From Crassaminicella thermophila (GTDB lineage: Bacteria > Bacillota > Clostridia > Peptostreptococcales > Thermotaleaceae), in assembly GCF_008152325.1 (NCBI RefSeq), contig NZ_CP042243.1, positions 1,493,026 through 1,557,025 of the forward strand: DNA of 64,000 bases. The letters are read 5' to 3'. Below, piece by piece: positions 46,382-54,514 of this stretch (positions are counted from its first letter, which is position 1; the number at the start of each line of letters is the position of its first letter). Below the pieces are notes generated by a model that saw only the letters and a list, made by a program, of their open reading frames with translations, did no database searches and was not told where the DNA came from. A program made the translations under genes and the position numbers.

Positions 46382-46642
46382 CTATCTTGGTTCTACAATT
46401 AATTTTATAGCTGTTCTTTCTTCCCCGTCTATTGTTATATCTGTAAAAGCAGGGATGCAAATTAAGTCAACACCACTAGGAGCAACAAATCCTCTCGCTA
46501 TAGCTACTGCTTTTACTGCTTGATTTAGAGCACCTGCACCAATAGCCTGGATTTCAGCGCCCCCACGTTCTCTTAAAACGCCAGCTAATGCTCCTGCAAC
46601 AGAATTTGGACTTGATTTTGCTGATACTTTTAATACTTCCAT
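46382..46642 (-). CDS. spoVS: Stage V sporulation protein S
   Basis: This 86-aa protein with the highly conserved family sequence (EVLKVSAKSSPNSVAGALAG, then GAGALNQAVKAVAIARGFV) has an Alba-like fold that probably binds nucleic acid. In B. subtilis it affects septation and the move to later sporulation stages. AGGGGG lies about 9 nt before the ATG. A sigma-H promoter match lies 68 nt upstream, as expected for this gene. It follows rny. Confidence 0.97.
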   Translation of the reverse strand: MEVLKVSAKSSPNSVAGALAGVLRERGGAEIQAIGAGALNQAVKAVAIARGFVAPSGVDLICIPAFTDITIDGEERTAIKLIVEPR

Positions 46643-46709
46643 GATTATAGCCCCCTTAAAATTAAGATTAAGATTTGGTTTTATTTAACAAATATATTTT
46701 GTTTAATGT

Positions 46710-46736
46710 ATTCTACAAATATACTAAAAATCCTTT
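46710..46736 (-). promoter_or_regulatory. Sigma-H-type promoter of spoVS
   Basis: On the minus strand AAAGGATTT (46736-46728), 11 nt and GTAGAAT (46716-46710) match RNAGGAWWW / RNNGAAT at all fixed positions. The -35 and spacer length are identical to those before the MerR/coiled-coil gene at 11298-11903. Confidence 0.7.
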
Positions 46737-46775
46737 TTTTAAATGATAAATTAGAAAATTTTTAAAAATTATATT

Positions 46776-46809
46776 AAAAAATAAAAGAAGCTAAAGCTTC
46801 TTTTATTTT
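46776..46809 (-). terminator. Terminator of rny
   Basis: Perfect 14-bp arms (46778-46791, 46796-46809) with a 4-nt loop end in a T-rich 3' arm on the minus strand. The rny stop codon lies within the stem. Confidence 0.88.
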
Positions 46810-48344
46810 GCATATTCAATAGCTCTTGTTTCTCTTATAACATTGACTTTTATTTGACCAGGATATTCTAATTCATTTTCTATTTTCTTTGTTATTTCAC
46901 GAGCTAAGTAAATAATGTCTTCATCTGACATTACTTCTGGTTTTACCATAATCCTTATCTCTCTACCTGCTTGAATAGCAAATGATTTCTCTACTCCATC
47001 ACTTGAATTTGCTATTTCCTCAAGTTTTTGTAAACGTTTAATATATGTTTCAAGTGTTTCTCTTCTTGCACCTGGTCTTGCTGCGGATATGGCATCTGCT
47101 GCTGTTACTAATACAGCTTCTACCGTTTGTGGCTCATAATCTCCATGATGAGTAGACATAGCATGTATCACTTCATTAGATTCCTTATATTTTTTAAGCA
47201 AATCTATTCCTATGTCTACATGTGTACCTTCAATTTCATGATCCACAGCTTTACCAATATCATGAAGCAATCCTGCTCTTTTTGCTAATTTTACATCAGC
47301 ACCTAGTTCAGCAGCCATTAAACCTGCTAAATGAGATACTTCTATAGAATGTTTTAAAACGTTTTGGCCATAACTAGTTCTATATTTTAATCTACCTAAT
47401 AATTTAATTAACTCTGGATGAAGACTGTGAACACCAGTTTCAAATGTAGCTTGCTCACCTTCTTCTTTAATAATATTATTTACTTCTTTTTTTGCTTTCT
47501 CTACCATTTCTTCAATTCTTGCTGGATGAATTCTTCCATCAACTATAAGTTTTTCTAGTGCTATTCTTGCTACTTCTCTTCTTATCGGATCAAAACCTGA
47601 TAATATAACTGCTTCTGGTGTATCATCAATTATTAAATCTATTCCAGTTAATGTTTCTAAAGCTCGTATATTTCTTCCTTCTCTACCAATAATTCTTCCC
47701 TTCATTTCATCATTTGGAAGACTTACTACAGACACTGTAGTTTCAGCAACATGATCTGCTGCACATTTCTGGATAGCATAAGATATGATTTCTCTTGCTT
47801 TCTTTTCTCCATCCTCTTTAGCTTTTTGCTCAATTTCTTTGATCATCATTGCAGCTTCATGTTTTACTTCTTTTTTTGTATCATTTAAAAGTAATTCTCT
47901 GGCTTGTTCAGATGTAAGACCTGATATTCTTTCTAATTCTTCAAGTTGCTTTTGATAAATTCCCTCTATTTGCTCATTTTTCTCAGTTATTTCTTTTATC
48001 TTCTTATTTAAAATTTCATCTTTCTTTTCTAAATTATCAACTTTTTTATCTAATGTCTCTTCTTTTTGTTGTAGCCTTCTCTCAAACCTTTGTAACTCAT
48101 TTCGTCTTTCTCTAATTTCTCTATCAAGTTCATTTCTTAATCGATGAACTTCTTCTTTAGCTTCAAGTAAAATCTCTTTCTTTGCTGTTTCAGCTTGCTT
48201 TTGAGCTTCTATAATTATTTCATTTGCTTTTTGCTCTGCATTATTAATTTTACCTTCAGCAATATTTTTTCTAATAAGATAACCTACTCCAATACCTATA
48301 ATAACGGCTACAATTATCAAAACTATAATATAAATCAGATTAAT
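46803..48344 (-). CDS. rny: Ribonuclease Y
   Basis: RNase Y is a membrane-bound endoribonuclease that starts bulk mRNA decay. It has an N-terminal membrane anchor, a long coiled coil (about 30-190), a KH domain ([19 protein letters not shown]) and an HD domain with [10 protein letters not shown]. The start is odd: the only good ribosome binding site (GGGGAGG, 48360-48354) serves either an ATG (48348) that stops after two codons, or an in-frame ATT at 48344 that restores a normal [10 protein letters not shown] anchor. A later in-frame TTG (48320) has no ribosome binding site. An extra T after the ATG would also explain it. Confidence 0.9.
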   Translation of the reverse strand: MNLIYIIVLIIVAVIIGIGVGYLIRKNIAEGKINNAEQKANEIIIEAQKQAETAKKEILLEAKEEVHRLRNELDREIRERRNELQRFERRLQQKEETLDKKVDNLEKKDEILNKKIKEITEKNEQIEGIYQKQLEELERISGLTSEQARELLLNDTKKEVKHEAAMMIKEIEQKAKEDGEKKAREIISYAIQKCAADHVAETTVSVVSLPNDEMKGRIIGREGRNIRALETLTGIDLIIDDTPEAVILSGFDPIRREVARIALEKLIVDGRIHPARIEEMVEKAKKEVNNIIKEEGEQATFETGVHSLHPELIKLLGRLKYRTSYGQNVLKHSIEVSHLAGLMAAELGADVKLAKRAGLLHDIGKAVDHEIEGTHVDIGIDLLKKYKESNEVIHAMSTHHGDYEPQTVEAVLVTAADAISAARPGARRETLETYIKRLQKLEEIANSSDGVEKSFAIQAGREIRIMVKPEVMSDEDIIYLAREITKKIENELEYPGQIKVNVIRETRAIEYAK

Positions 48345-48353
48345 ACATAAACA

Positions 48354-48488
48354 CCTCCCCTACTTAAACGTAACAAAACAACAAAACCGAGAAACCTCGG
48401 TTTTTAAATCTTTCACTATGGGTTTATAGAGTAAAAATTTAAAACACTAGCCAGGCCTCTTAATTTATAAACAGATACACCAATATCT
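48354..48488 (-). promoter_or_regulatory. Structured 5' leader of rny with terminator-like hairpin
   Basis: Between the promoter and the rny ribosome binding site, the minus-strand RNA can form ACAGATA/TATCTGT, a longer-range TTTATA...GAG / CTC-TATAAA pairing, and a 9-bp hairpin (48383-48391 with 48396-48404) with a T-rich tract after it. I do not recognise a known riboswitch class. The arrangement would suit attenuation or autoregulation by RNase Y itself. Confidence 0.45.
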
Positions 48489-48494
48489 GTTATA

Positions 48495-48523
48495 ATTGTA
48501 TATCTTTTTTAATATACTGTCAA
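48495..48523 (-). promoter_or_regulatory. Housekeeping promoter of rny
   Basis: On the minus strand TTGACA (48523-48518), 17 nt and TACAAT (48500-48495) form a near-consensus sigma-A promoter between the recA terminator and the rny leader. Confidence 0.85.
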
Positions 48524-48582
48524 GTTGAACTTCATGATTGAATCTTATCACTTTATTGTAATAATATATTTAAATATTTATT

Positions 48583-48609
48583 CAAAAAAAACCCTAAAAA
48601 GGGTTTTTA
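48583..48609 (-). terminator. Terminator of recA
   Basis: An 8-bp stem (AAAACCCT with AGGGTTTT, about 48589-48608) is followed by U8 on the minus strand, directly after the recA stop codon. Confidence 0.9.
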
Positions 48610-48611
48610 TA

Positions 48612-49640
48612 TTAACTATCTGCTGTAACAGATTGCGCATTTTCATTTATTAGAGGAAGATTATATTGTTCCCTTATTTTGTTTTCAATTTCTAAACAAA
48701 TTTCAGGATTTTCAATTAAAAATTGCTTTGCATTTTCTCTTCCTTGCCCCATTTTTTGTTCTTCATAGCTATACCAAGAACCTGCCTTTTTTATGATATC
48801 TTTTTTAACAGCACAATCCAATATTCCACCTTCGCGTGAAATTCCAGTTCCATACATTATATCAAATTCAGCTATTTTAAAAGGAGGTGCCACTTTATTT
48901 TTTACAACTTTTACTCTCGTTCTGTTTCCTACTATATCCTCACCTTGTTTAATAGATTCAACCCTTCTTACATCTAATCTAACAGAAGCATAAAATTTAA
49001 GCGCCCTTCCTCCAGTCGTTGTTTCTGGATTTCCAAACATAACGCCTACTTTTTCTCTTAGTTGGTTAATAAATATTGTAGATGTTTTAGATTTATTTAT
49101 GACACCAGCAAGTTTTCTTAATGCTTGAGACATAAGTCTTGCTTGCAATCCAACATGACTATCTCCCATATCTCCTTGTATCTCAGCCTTTGGAACAAGT
49201 GCTGCAACAGAATCTACAACAATTACATCAATAGCTCCACTTCTAACTAAAGCTTCACATATTTCTAATGCTTGTTCTCCAGTATCTGGTTGTGATACAA
49301 CCAATTCATCTATATTTACCCCTAAATTTTTTGCATAAACAGGATCTAATGCATGTTCAGCATCTATAAAAGCTGCAACACCACCTTGTTTTTGAGCTTC
49401 TGCAATAACATGTAGTGCAACTGTTGTCTTACCTGAAGATTCTGGTCCATATATTTCTATAATTCTACCCCTAGGTATACCCCCTATTCCTATAGCAATA
49501 TCTAAATCCAATGAACCAGTAGAAATAGATTCAACATTTAATTTAGCTACGTCCTCTCCAAGTTTCATTATAGAACCTTTACCAAATTGTTTTTCTATTT
49601 GCCCCATGGCGATTTCCAATGCTTTTCTTTTTCCATCCAT
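48612..49640 (-). CDS. recA: Recombinase RecA
   Basis: This DNA strand-exchange ATPase and LexA co-protease has 342 aa. It shows the canonical [18 protein letters not shown]-like start ([18 protein letters not shown]), Walker [24 protein letters not shown] and loop 2 [21 protein letters not shown] at 49640 is the family start. The ribosome binding site lies about 28 nt further upstream behind a small hairpin, and a GTG (49670) beyond that hairpin is in frame but unlikely. A LexA box and a strong promoter precede it. Confidence 0.97.
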   Translation of the reverse strand: MDGKRKALEIAMGQIEKQFGKGSIMKLGEDVAKLNVESISTGSLDLDIAIGIGGIPRGRIIEIYGPESSGKTTVALHVIAEAQKQGGVAAFIDAEHALDPVYAKNLGVNIDELVVSQPDTGEQALEICEALVRSGAIDVIVVDSVAALVPKAEIQGDMGDSHVGLQARLMSQALRKLAGVINKSKTSTIFINQLREKVGVMFGNPETTTGGRALKFYASVRLDVRRVESIKQGEDIVGNRTRVKVVKNKVAPPFKIAEFDIMYGTGISREGGILDCAVKKDIIKKAGSWYSYEEQKMGQGRENAKQFLIENPEICLEIENKIREQYNLPLINENAQSVTADS

Positions 49641-49646
49641 GATTAT

Positions 49647-49676
49647 CCAGATGTTATATCTGGTTGTCACCTACCT
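49647..49676 (-). promoter_or_regulatory. Hairpin between ribosome binding site and start of recA
   Basis: On the minus strand AGGTAGGTG (49676-49668) is followed by four bases, a hairpin with perfect 6-bp arms (49663-49658, 49652-49647, 5-nt loop), six bases, and the ATG (49640). Without the 17-nt hairpin, AGGTG stands 10 nt from the ATG. The same layout is seen before the ABC-F gene. Confidence 0.5.
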
Positions 49677-49687
49677 TTCACAATTAT

Positions 49688-49700
49688 CGAACAAACGTTC
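49688..49700. promoter_or_regulatory. LexA (SOS) box of recA
   Basis: CGAACAAACGTTC at 49688-49700 fits the Firmicute LexA operator CGAACRNRYGTTC at all positions. It lies just downstream of the -10 box, where LexA would block transcription. Confidence 0.85.
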
Positions 49701-49708
49701 TGGTTATA

Positions 49709-49737
49709 ATTATATATTATTCTTTTTATATGGTCAA
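49709..49737 (-). promoter_or_regulatory. Housekeeping promoter of recA
   Basis: On the minus strand TTGACC (49737-49732), 17 nt and TATAAT (49714-49709) form a strong sigma-A promoter. Its start site lies against the LexA box. Confidence 0.88.
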
Positions 49738-49749
49738 TAATAATATTTT

Positions 49750-50979
49750 TTATTTTAAAATCAATCTTATCATATTAAGCGCAAGCATTGTTGTGTAATT
49801 TCTTATTTTATTTCTATCTCCCCAAATATTATATTTATTACATATAACATTTCCTTCATAAGCTATTGCAATATATACTAAACCTACAGGTTTTTCTTTT
49901 GTTCCCCCTGTAGGACCTGCTATACCTGTTACAGCCAAACATAAATCACTCTTAGTTTTTTCTTTAAGCCCTAAAGCCATTTCTTTAGCAGTCTCTTCAC
50001 TTACTGCACCATATTTTTCTAAAGTATTTAAACTCACACCTAACTCTTGTACTTTTGCTTCGTTGCTATATGTTACAATACTTCTATCTAAGCATTTTGA
50101 AATGCCTGAAATAGAAGTTAACTTAGAAGATATTAAACCTCCCGTACACGACTCTGCAAAAGAAATACTACATTCTTTTTCTAATAATTTTTTCGCAACA
50201 ACTTCAACCAATTCCTCATCATCATAACTATATATATATTGGCTCAATCTATTTTTTATTTCTTTAATTATTAACTCAACACCTCTATTTGCTTCATCTA
50301 TATTCTCAGCTTTCATAGTAATCCGTACACTAACCTCTCCTTCTTTTGCATAGGTTGCAATAGTTGGATTAGTTTGATTAGATATTAAATCTGTTAACGC
50401 AGTTTCAAGAGCTGACTCACCAATACCGAAAAATCTTAAAACTTTGGAATAAATTATACATTCCGATTTAGTCCTTAAATAATCTTTAACATAACTATCA
50501 AACATAGCTCTCATTTCTTTTGGTGGTCCTGGTAAAGTTATAATTATTTTTCCATCATTTTCAATGATGAATCCAGGTGCAGTTCCACAATCATTTGGTA
50601 AAACTATACTATCTTTCGGTATATATGCTTGTTTTAAATTATTTTTATTCATAGGTCTTTTAATATTTTTAAAATATTTACATATTTTCTCATAAGAAGG
50701 TTTATGTAGTTCTAATTTTTTACCTACTACTTTTGCAATTATTTCCTTTGTAAGGTCATCCTGTGTTGGTCCTAAGCCACCTGTTGTAATAATTAAATCA
50801 GATTTAGACATAGCATAAGCTAATGTTTCTTTTAGCCTATCACTATTATCTCCAACGGTATAATGGTAATATACATTTAATCCCAATTCATTTAACTGTT
50901 GAGATAAATATACTGCATTTGTATTTATAATTTGACCAAATAAAATCTCTGTACCAACACTTATAATTGAACAATTCAT
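49750..50979 (-). CDS. cinA: CinA, competence/damage-inducible protein with NMN deamidase domain
   Basis: This 409-aa protein has an N-terminal molybdopterin-binding-like (COG1058) domain (ISVGTEILFGQIINTNA, TTGGLGPTQDD, LPGPPKEMRAMF) and a C-terminal PncC domain with SFAESCTGGLISS and AVTGIAGPTGGTKEKPVG, which deamidates nicotinamide mononucleotide in NAD recycling. AAGGAG lies 7 nt before the ATG. It precedes recA, a common arrangement (cinA-recA), but recA has its own promoter. The IS110-type element lies just upstream. Confidence 0.95.
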   Translation of the reverse strand: MNCSIISVGTEILFGQIINTNAVYLSQQLNELGLNVYYHYTVGDNSDRLKETLAYAMSKSDLIITTGGLGPTQDDLTKEIIAKVVGKKLELHKPSYEKICKYFKNIKRPMNKNNLKQAYIPKDSIVLPNDCGTAPGFIIENDGKIIITLPGPPKEMRAMFDSYVKDYLRTKSECIIYSKVLRFFGIGESALETALTDLISNQTNPTIATYAKEGEVSVRITMKAENIDEANRGVELIIKEIKNRLSQYIYSYDDEELVEVVAKKLLEKECSISFAESCTGGLISSKLTSISGISKCLDRSIVTYSNEAKVQELGVSLNTLEKYGAVSEETAKEMALGLKEKTKSDLCLAVTGIAGPTGGTKEKPVGLVYIAIAYEGNVICNKYNIWGDRNKIRNYTTMLALNMIRLILK

Positions 50980-51061
50980 AACAAATCTCCTTGTATACTA
51001 TATTTAGGTTAATAAAGGCAACCTATAATCCTTTATTAGCTGAAAGATTATACAAAAAAGA

Positions 51062-51250
51062 GTATAATCAAAATATTAGATAGAGTGATGTCGTAGTCTC
51101 CTTGAGGTAAGACCTCGTACTTGAAAGACTGACACCTCTGTCTGATAAACAGATTACGAATAAGTTGGATGTTGACTAATAAGTTTAGTACTTCGAATAT
51201 GCAACAAGGCGGTAACGTTTATCAGATTAGAGGAACTATCTAAAATAAAT
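51062..51250 (+). ncRNA. Candidate IS110 bridge RNA in the element's left end
   Basis: The non-coding stretch before the transposase can fold into GAGGT-AAG-ACCTC (51104-51116), and a perfect 10-bp helix TCTGATAAAC (51141-51150) with GTTTATCAGA (51217-51226). That helix closes a 66-nt internal region holding a further small hairpin (ACTAA/TTAGT, 51175-51189). Size and placement match the bridge RNAs known to guide IS110 recombinases through two internal loops. Which loop reads target and which donor cannot be told without the element ends. Confidence 0.6.
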
Positions 51251-51261
51251 TTATAGTGGTG

Positions 51262-52485
51262 ATGGAAATGTTTTATTTAGGTATTGATATTGGAAAAAAC
51301 AATCATGTAGCTTCGCTAATAAATGAAAAAGGAAAAATTATTTTTAAGGCTTTTTCCTTTTCAAATACTACAAATGGTGGTGAAAGCTTAATTACTAAGT
51401 TAAACAATTTCATTAGATCTGTTAATGATGTTGAAATAGGTATGGAAGCTACTGGTCACTATTGGTTATCCATTTACTCATTTCTTGTGGAAAAAGGTTT
51501 TGTCATTCATGTTGTAAACCCTATCCAAACTGATGGTTGGCGTAAAGGTATTGAAATCAGAAAGCGTAAAACAGATATCATTGATTCTGTTTTAATTGCA
51601 GATCTTATTCGTTATGGTGATTTTTCTGGAAACTTCCTTAGCCGATGAAAAATACCATATCACTTCGCAACCTTTCTCGCTTTTAGAAACTATCTCATCA
51701 GTTCTATAGGTGACCTTAAACGTAAAAACCATTTGTGTCTTAGACCAAGTTTTTTTCCTGAATATCAATCTATCTTTTTCTGATATTTTTTTGGACAAAC
51801 ATCAAAGGAAATTTTTGCTTCATTTCAGCTCTCCAAGTGATTTTCGAAAAATATTTCATCTGAAAAAGTTAGACAAAGTTTTATCTGAAATCACTATGAA
51901 AAAAATTTTGCTACTAATAAAAATCAAACAACTTTCTCGTGTAGCTAAAAAAATTCTTTTTGGTATAAGCTTTTTGTTTAGATAGCTTTTGCTCTTCAAT
52001 TAAAAACTATTAATTGAGCAGATTAACTTTATTGAAAAGTCAGGTCAAAAGATATAGAAAAAGCAAATAAACACTTTTACTTGATAAAAATCAATTCTCC
52101 TATTACTACAATACCTGGTATTGGCAACGTAACAGCTGCAACTATACTTGGCGAAATAGGTGATATCTCAAGATTTTCAAACCCTTCAAAGCTTGTTGCT
52201 TATGCTGGAATTGATGCTTCTGTTTCACAATCTGGTGAATATCAAAGTACAAATAACAAAATGAGTAAACGTGGATCGCCCTATCTTAGAAAGGCTCTCT
52301 TTAGTGCTGCTTTAGTTACCTCTAACTGTGACCCTGTTTTTAAAGCTTTTTACCAGAAGAAACGTTCAGAAGGAAAACATCACCTAACGGCTATTGGAGC
52401 TGTCGCTCGTAAACTTTGCTACACAATTCATGCTATTTTAAAAAATAATTGTCCTTATGAGGTGAGACTACCTAATAACGAGTAA
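51262..52485 (+). pseudogene. IS110-family transposase, multiply frameshifted
   Basis: Intact N-terminal part (to about 51625): DEDD RuvC-like domain with YLGIDIGKNNH, IGMEATGHYW and KTDIIDSVLIADLI. Intact C-terminal part (from 52081): Transposase_20 domain with PGIGNVTAATILGEIGDI, YAGIDASVSQSG and the catalytic-serine region, then KRGSPYLRKALF. Between them every frame is closed, yet removing single or double bases at about two dozen places restores a continuous IS110 protein (e.g. RNYLISSIGDLKRKTICVLD). Nearly all extra bases lengthen A or T runs. Confidence 0.9.
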
Positions 52486-52619
52486 TTGATATTATTTCCC
52501 ATATTTTTACTTATACTTGCCTCACGCAGGTCTTTTTGTCATGCATTTTTATTCACCAATTTAATTAAAATTTTTTCTTTTTTACTATTGACTTTTTATA
52601 GTTGGTCTTTCTATACATT

Positions 52620-52662
52620 TTTAAACAATAAAAAGCAGCTTTGCTGCTTTTTATTGTTTAAA
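52620..52662 (-). terminator. Terminator of pgsA
   Basis: Perfect 20-bp arms (52620-52639, 52643-52662) with a 3-nt loop. The pgsA stop codon is in the stem, and U5 occurs at the base of the minus-strand 3' arm. Confidence 0.88.
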
Positions 52663-53187
52663 TACTTGCCTATTTAAATATAAATAATCTATTCCAGATA
52701 CAATTGTAAGAATAACTGCTATCCATAACATAATCGTACTAAATGGAAAATCAATCAACGAAAAAGGAAAATTATTTAGTAGTATAGAAATAATAGCAAT
52801 GATTTGCGCAATTGTCTTTAATTTTCCCCACCAGCTTGCTGCAATAACAATTCCCTCTGAAGCTGCAATAGCCCTTAGAATACTAATTGTATATTCTCTT
52901 GAAATAATAACAACCACCATCCAAGCAGGCAGTTTTCCCATCTGAACAAGACAAACCAATGCTGCAGTAACAAGTAGTTTATCAGCTAATGGATCCACAA
53001 ATTTACCAAATTTGGTTATTTGATTTCTACTTCTAGCAATATATCCATCTAAAGTATCTGTTATGGCAGCAATAGTAAAAATTCCAGCAGCAATATATAT
53101 TCCATAAGGAATTTTATTTAGTAATACAATCATAAAAACTGGTACCAAAATAATCCTAGCTAGCGTTAATTTATTCGCAAGATTCAT
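52651..53187 (-). CDS. pgsA: CDP-diacylglycerol--glycerol-3-phosphate 3-phosphatidyltransferase
   Basis: PgsA makes phosphatidylglycerol phosphate. The 178-aa membrane enzyme has the complete CDP-alcohol phosphatidyltransferase motif D44-x2-D47-G-x2-A-R-x8-G61-x3-D65-x3-D69 (DTLDGYIAR...GKFVDPLAD). It starts with the usual NLANKLTLARIILVP. It overlaps the rimO 3' end by 17 nt, so the two are coupled. The IS110-type element lies just beyond its terminator. Confidence 0.96.
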   Translation of the reverse strand: MNLANKLTLARIILVPVFMIVLLNKIPYGIYIAAGIFTIAAITDTLDGYIARSRNQITKFGKFVDPLADKLLVTAALVCLVQMGKLPAWMVVVIISREYTISILRAIAASEGIVIAASWWGKLKTIAQIIAIISILLNNFPFSLIDFPFSTIMLWIAVILTIVSGIDYLYLNRQVFKQ

Positions 53188-54514
53188 CCAATATCTCTCC
53201 TATTAAATCATATTCTAACGTATCTGTTATTTTAACTTTTACCAAATCCCCAAAATCAATAGGTTTTTTTGTGTTAAAATAAACAACTCCATCAACTTCT
53301 GGTGCATCATATGCGGTCCTACCAATATAAAGACCTTCATCTTCTACTTTTTCTTCTACAAGTATATCATAAATATTACCTATTTTCTCCATATTTTTTT
53401 GAAAAGAAATTTCTTTTTGTATATTCATAATTTGGTCATATCTTTCTTCTTTTATCTCTTCTGGAACTTGATCTTCAAACTTAGCAGCTGGAGTATCTTT
53501 TTCTTTTGAGTAACTAAATACTCCTAATCTATCAAATTTAACATGTTTAATAAATTCTTTTAGTTCCTCAAACTGTTCATTTGTTTCTCCTGGAAAACCA
53601 ACAATTAAAGATGTACGTAAATGAATGTCAGATATTTTTTGACGTAATTTATTAATTACATATAAAATATGTTCCTTTGTAGTTTTTCTATTCATTCTTT
53701 TTAAAATAAGATTATTACAATGTTGAATTGGTAAATCTAAGTATTTGCAGATTTTATCTTCTTCTTTCATTACATTGATTAATTCATCTGAAACATTATC
53801 AGGATAACAATATAAAAGTCTTATCCATTTTAATTCTTCAATCTTACAGAGTTTTCTTAGTAATTCAGCAAGCTTAAATTCTCCATATAAATCAACTCCA
53901 TATCTTGATGTATCTTGCGCAATAAGAATAATTTCTTTAACACCTTTTTTTACCATATCTTTTGCTTCTTTTAAGATATATTCCATTTTTCTGCTTCTAT
54001 ATGAACCTCGTAATTTAGGAATAATACAATAAGTACAGCAATTATCACACCCTTCTGCAATTTTAAGATATGCTGTATAAGATGGTGTACTTAAAACTCT
54101 TGGTAAATCTTCTGAAATTTCAATGTTAATATTGCCAGATTTAACAATCCTTTCACCTTTTAATGTATCATAAATTACTTTTATTATTTCTGGATAATTC
54201 CCTGTCCCTATTACTGCATCTACTTCAGGAAGTTCTTTTATTAATTCTTTTGCATATCTTTCTGCTAGACATCCAGATACTACCAACAATTTACAATTAC
54301 CTTCTTTTTTTAACGTTCCTAATTCAACAATTGTATCAATAGACTCCTGCTTTGCAGCCTCTATAAACCCACAAGTATTTACAATAATAATATCAGCTTC
54401 GTATTTATCATTCGTAAGCTGGAAATTATATTGATCTAATAACCCCATCATCACTTCCGAATCTACTAAATTTTTTGCACATCCTAATGACTCAATAGAT
54501 ACTTTCAAATTCAT
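53171..54514 (-). CDS. rimO: Ribosomal protein S12 methylthiotransferase RimO
   Basis: This radical-SAM methylthiotransferase modifies an aspartate of S12. It is a 447-aa paralogue of MiaB with auxiliary-cluster cysteines C12 (SLGCAKNLVDSE), C48 and C82 and the radical-SAM triad C156-C160-C163 (CDNCCTYC). A TRAM domain is at the C-terminus. SLGCAKNLVDSEVM distinguishes it from MiaB. Its ATG overlaps the mnmH stop codon by one base. Confidence 0.96.
   Translation of the reverse strand: MNLKVSIESLGCAKNLVDSEVMMGLLDQYNFQLTNDKYEADIIIVNTCGFIEAAKQESIDTIVELGTLKKEGNCKLLVVSGCLAERYAKELIKELPEVDAVIGTGNYPEIIKVIYDTLKGERIVKSGNINIEISEDLPRVLSTPSYTAYLKIAEGCDNCCTYCIIPKLRGSYRSRKMEYILKEAKDMVKKGVKEIILIAQDTSRYGVDLYGEFKLAELLRKLCKIEELKWIRLLYCYPDNVSDELINVMKEEDKICKYLDLPIQHCNNLILKRMNRKTTKEHILYVINKLRQKISDIHLRTSLIVGFPGETNEQFEELKEFIKHVKFDRLGVFSYSKEKDTPAAKFEDQVPEEIKEERYDQIMNIQKEISFQKNMEKIGNIYDILVEEKVEDEGLYIGRTAYDAPEVDGVVYFNTKKPIDFGDLVKVKITDTLEYDLIGEILDESCE

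Larger units (their letters stand above)
51040..52520 (+). mobile_element. IS110-family insertion element, degraded (ends approximate)
   Basis: A structured non-coding left end (about 51062-51250) and a DEDD-type transposase on the plus strand, opposite to all neighbours, define an IS110-family element between cinA and pgsA. The family has no clear terminal inverted repeats, so the ends cannot be fixed from one copy. The 52486-52619 stretch after the transposase is AT-rich, without a gene, and leads into the pgsA terminator. The transposase middle is frameshifted many times, so this copy cannot move on its own as written. Confidence 0.8.

Noticed and set aside
51592-51985. Frames on both strands inside the transposase middle as separate genes
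   Set aside because: They are fragments or antisense of the frameshifted IS110 transposase; restored translation matches that family.
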